Made by a program: the position numbers and the translations under genes. DNA of 64,000 bases from positions 372,001 through 436,000 of the forward strand of contig JAJTTP010000013.1 in the NCBI GenBank assembly GCA_023313575.1, given 5' to 3'. The notes beneath the pieces are model-generated. The model was not told the origin of the DNA, made no database searches, and saw only the letters and a list, made by a program, of their open reading frames with translations. The DNA comes from Eutypella sp. D-1 (lineage: Eukaryota > Ascomycota > Sordariomycetes > Xylariales > Diatrypaceae). Shown here one piece after another: positions 62,275-64,000 of the stretch. The stretch's first letter is position 1. Each line of letters begins with the position of its first letter.

Positions 62275-64000
62275 ATTATAATAATAATAAATTATAAATT
62301 ATTAAAAACGTTTAATATTAAAATAAATTAAGTAATAAAAACTTTATAATTTTTAAATATTATTAAATATTATAATATTTAAATAATTTATTAAGCCGGT
62401 AAAATTAACGTTTTAATAAATTATTTATCGCACCCGTTTAATAATTTTAATAATCCCGATTTTAACCCCGATCCCGATTTTAATTTTTATAATAAATTTA
62501 TAATATTTATTATTAATTCCGATAACCGATAAAATATATCCGGATAACCCGCCGATATATCCGGAACCGAAAAACTTCGGAAATTTTAATAAAACCGGGC
62601 GGTTATTAACATAGTATAAAATCGGCCCGTTACCGATATAATAAAATTAAACCGGGTAAATTTATAAATACTTTTTAAATATTTATAAACCGGTATATTT
62701 TTACCGGTTAATATATAAAAAAAGTAAATAAACCCTTTTTTTATAATTTATTAAAATAAATTATATTAAATAAGTTAATAAAAAAAAGTACCCGATAATT
62801 TATTATATATTATAAAAACCTTTTTAAAAACCCGGTTATTATAAAACGTTATAAAATTCGATAATTTATTAATTACAATAAAAAGAATTTATTATAATTA
62901 AAATTATACCATTATTAATATAATATTATATAATACGTTATAAAGATTTTAATATTTAAAGATTATTTTATTAACTTAATAAATTATTATTAAATATTTA
63001 ATTTATTAATTAATAAAAGAATTAAATCTATTTAATTATTTACGTTATTAACCTGATAAACGGTTAATTATATTTTATTTAATAAAATAATAATATTAAT
63101 TATTATCGAATATATTACCGGTTAAATTTAAAAAAAAATCGTAATTAATATTAAATTTAAATCGGCGATATTATTTTTTATACGTATCGGTAAAACTTTT
63201 AATTATTTATAAAAATAAATTTATAATAATATAAACGTTAAATAATATACGTTATACGGTTTTACGGTTAAGCTTATAACGTTAATATATTTACGTAATA
63301 ATAATAATATTAAAAAAATTATAATACGTAAATATTAAATTAATATAATATTATTATTATGAATTTTATTACGGCGCGTTATTATAATTTATAATAAAAC
63401 TTTTAAATTTAAAAATTATAATAATTATATTTAAAAAATAACCGAAAAAAAAAGTTTTATTTATAAAGTAATTAATAAAATATTATAAAATATTATAAAA
63501 CCATATTCGAATATATTTATAAAAAAATTAATACGTATTTATATACCCGGTAATTAAATATTATAAATCCGAAAAAAGAAAAATAAATATAAATTATATT
63601 ATAATAATAATGTATACCGTGTATATAATTTTAATAATATTAAATTATTTAATAAATATAATAATATTAATTTATTCTCGGTTTATATTAATAATAATTA
63701 CCCGGTACGTAATTTTTAATATATTAATTAAAAACTTTTCGATTAAAATTAATAATACTTATAATAATAATTATAATAATTTTATTTTTATATATTTATT
63801 TAAAATTTTAAAAAATTAAAAAGTTTTAATTAAAAAAATAATATAATATTTTATAAAAAAGTAATGCCTTTGTTTTATAAAAGTACGAAGTTCCGGAGTA
63901 AAATAAAAGGCTATTATATTGATTTTTTTTCGTATTAAAATTTTTTATAACTTTCGGATTTATATGTTTTAAATAAAAAAGTAACTTAATAAGTAATATT
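62275..64000. repeat. Unassigned AT-rich stretch to window end
   Basis: About 1.7 kb without recognised domain or second copy. A stretch at about 62440-62660 keeps CCCGAT, CCGG and GGGCGG steps and reads like a degraded Pro/Asp-rich or CCG-rich coding remnant; a similar CCCCGACC run occurs near 44060-44090. Probably further RIP-degraded transposon. Confidence 0.35.

Larger units (their letters stand above)
17941..64000. repeat. AT-rich, RIP-degraded transposon island
   Basis: From about 17,940 to the window end the sequence is dominated by A, T and TA dinucleotides, and nearly every transposon reading frame is riddled with TAA and TAG. Paired copies of the same repeat differ mainly by C/T and G/A, with CpA mostly turned to TpA. 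This is the signature of repeat-induced point mutation, a pre-meiotic genome defence of ascomycetes. No intact gene was found. Such islands are usually heterochromatic; that is inference here. Confidence 0.9.

Noticed and set aside
63610..63819. 69-codon open frame near the window end
   Set aside because: Composition is only A/T-rich codons with no recognisable motif.
17941..64000. Mitochondrial DNA or organellar origin for the AT-rich part
   Set aside because: Solo LTRs, chromodomain Gypsy elements, LINEs and paired transition-type differences show RIP-degraded nuclear repeats; no mitochondrial genes, rRNAs or tRNAs are present.

Overview
The window is filamentous-ascomycete (Pezizomycotina) nuclear DNA. 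Spliceosomal introns of about 45-155 bp with GT..AG ends and CTAAC-type branch sites support this, as do fungal gene types and a sharply bounded, very AT-rich block of the kind made by repeat-induced point mutation (RIP). Species cannot be fixed from the sequence alone; a Sordariomycete-like fungus is plausible.

Left part, about 1-17,900, has normal base composition and six genes. A 5'-truncated PNUTS-like protein with a PP1-docking motif and a CCCH zinc finger (+) converges on a five-exon phosphopantothenoylcysteine decarboxylase of coenzyme A synthesis (-). The latter shares a divergent promoter with a two-exon mitochondrial monothiol glutaredoxin, GRX5 (+). GRX5 converges on a four-exon gamma-glutamyltransferase-family enzyme (-). 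Next comes a divergent pair: a six-exon STAND/NLR-like protein with a degenerate P-loop region (-) and an eleven-exon AAA+ ATPase with a DUF7025-type region and a Ser/Lys-rich tail (+). Exon joins were worked out by hand; reading phase closes across every join in all five intron-containing genes.

Right part, about 17,940-64,000, is a gene-free AT island of nested, decayed transposons. One Ty3/Gypsy chromodomain family dominates. There are two full-length copies on the + strand (20,420-26,874 and 44,382-51,232), one on the - strand (54,085-60,969), one truncated copy (27,467-32,247), four solo LTRs and one deleted LTR. Seven of these nine insertions keep visible 5-bp target duplications, all identical between the two sides. 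Two copies of a Tad1-like LINE lie in opposite orientation. One is hit by two LTRs and an internal deletion. The other is split by a roughly 2-kb small LTR element, which is itself split by a Gypsy element. A 0.59-kb inverted repeat pair (26.9 and 38.6-39.2 kb) is unexplained.

The left genes are mostly housekeeping: transcription-linked phosphatase control, CoA, iron-sulfur and glutathione metabolism. The STAND-like/AAA+ pair beside the transposon island is the accessory-looking part. No CRISPR array, tRNA or rRNA was seen.
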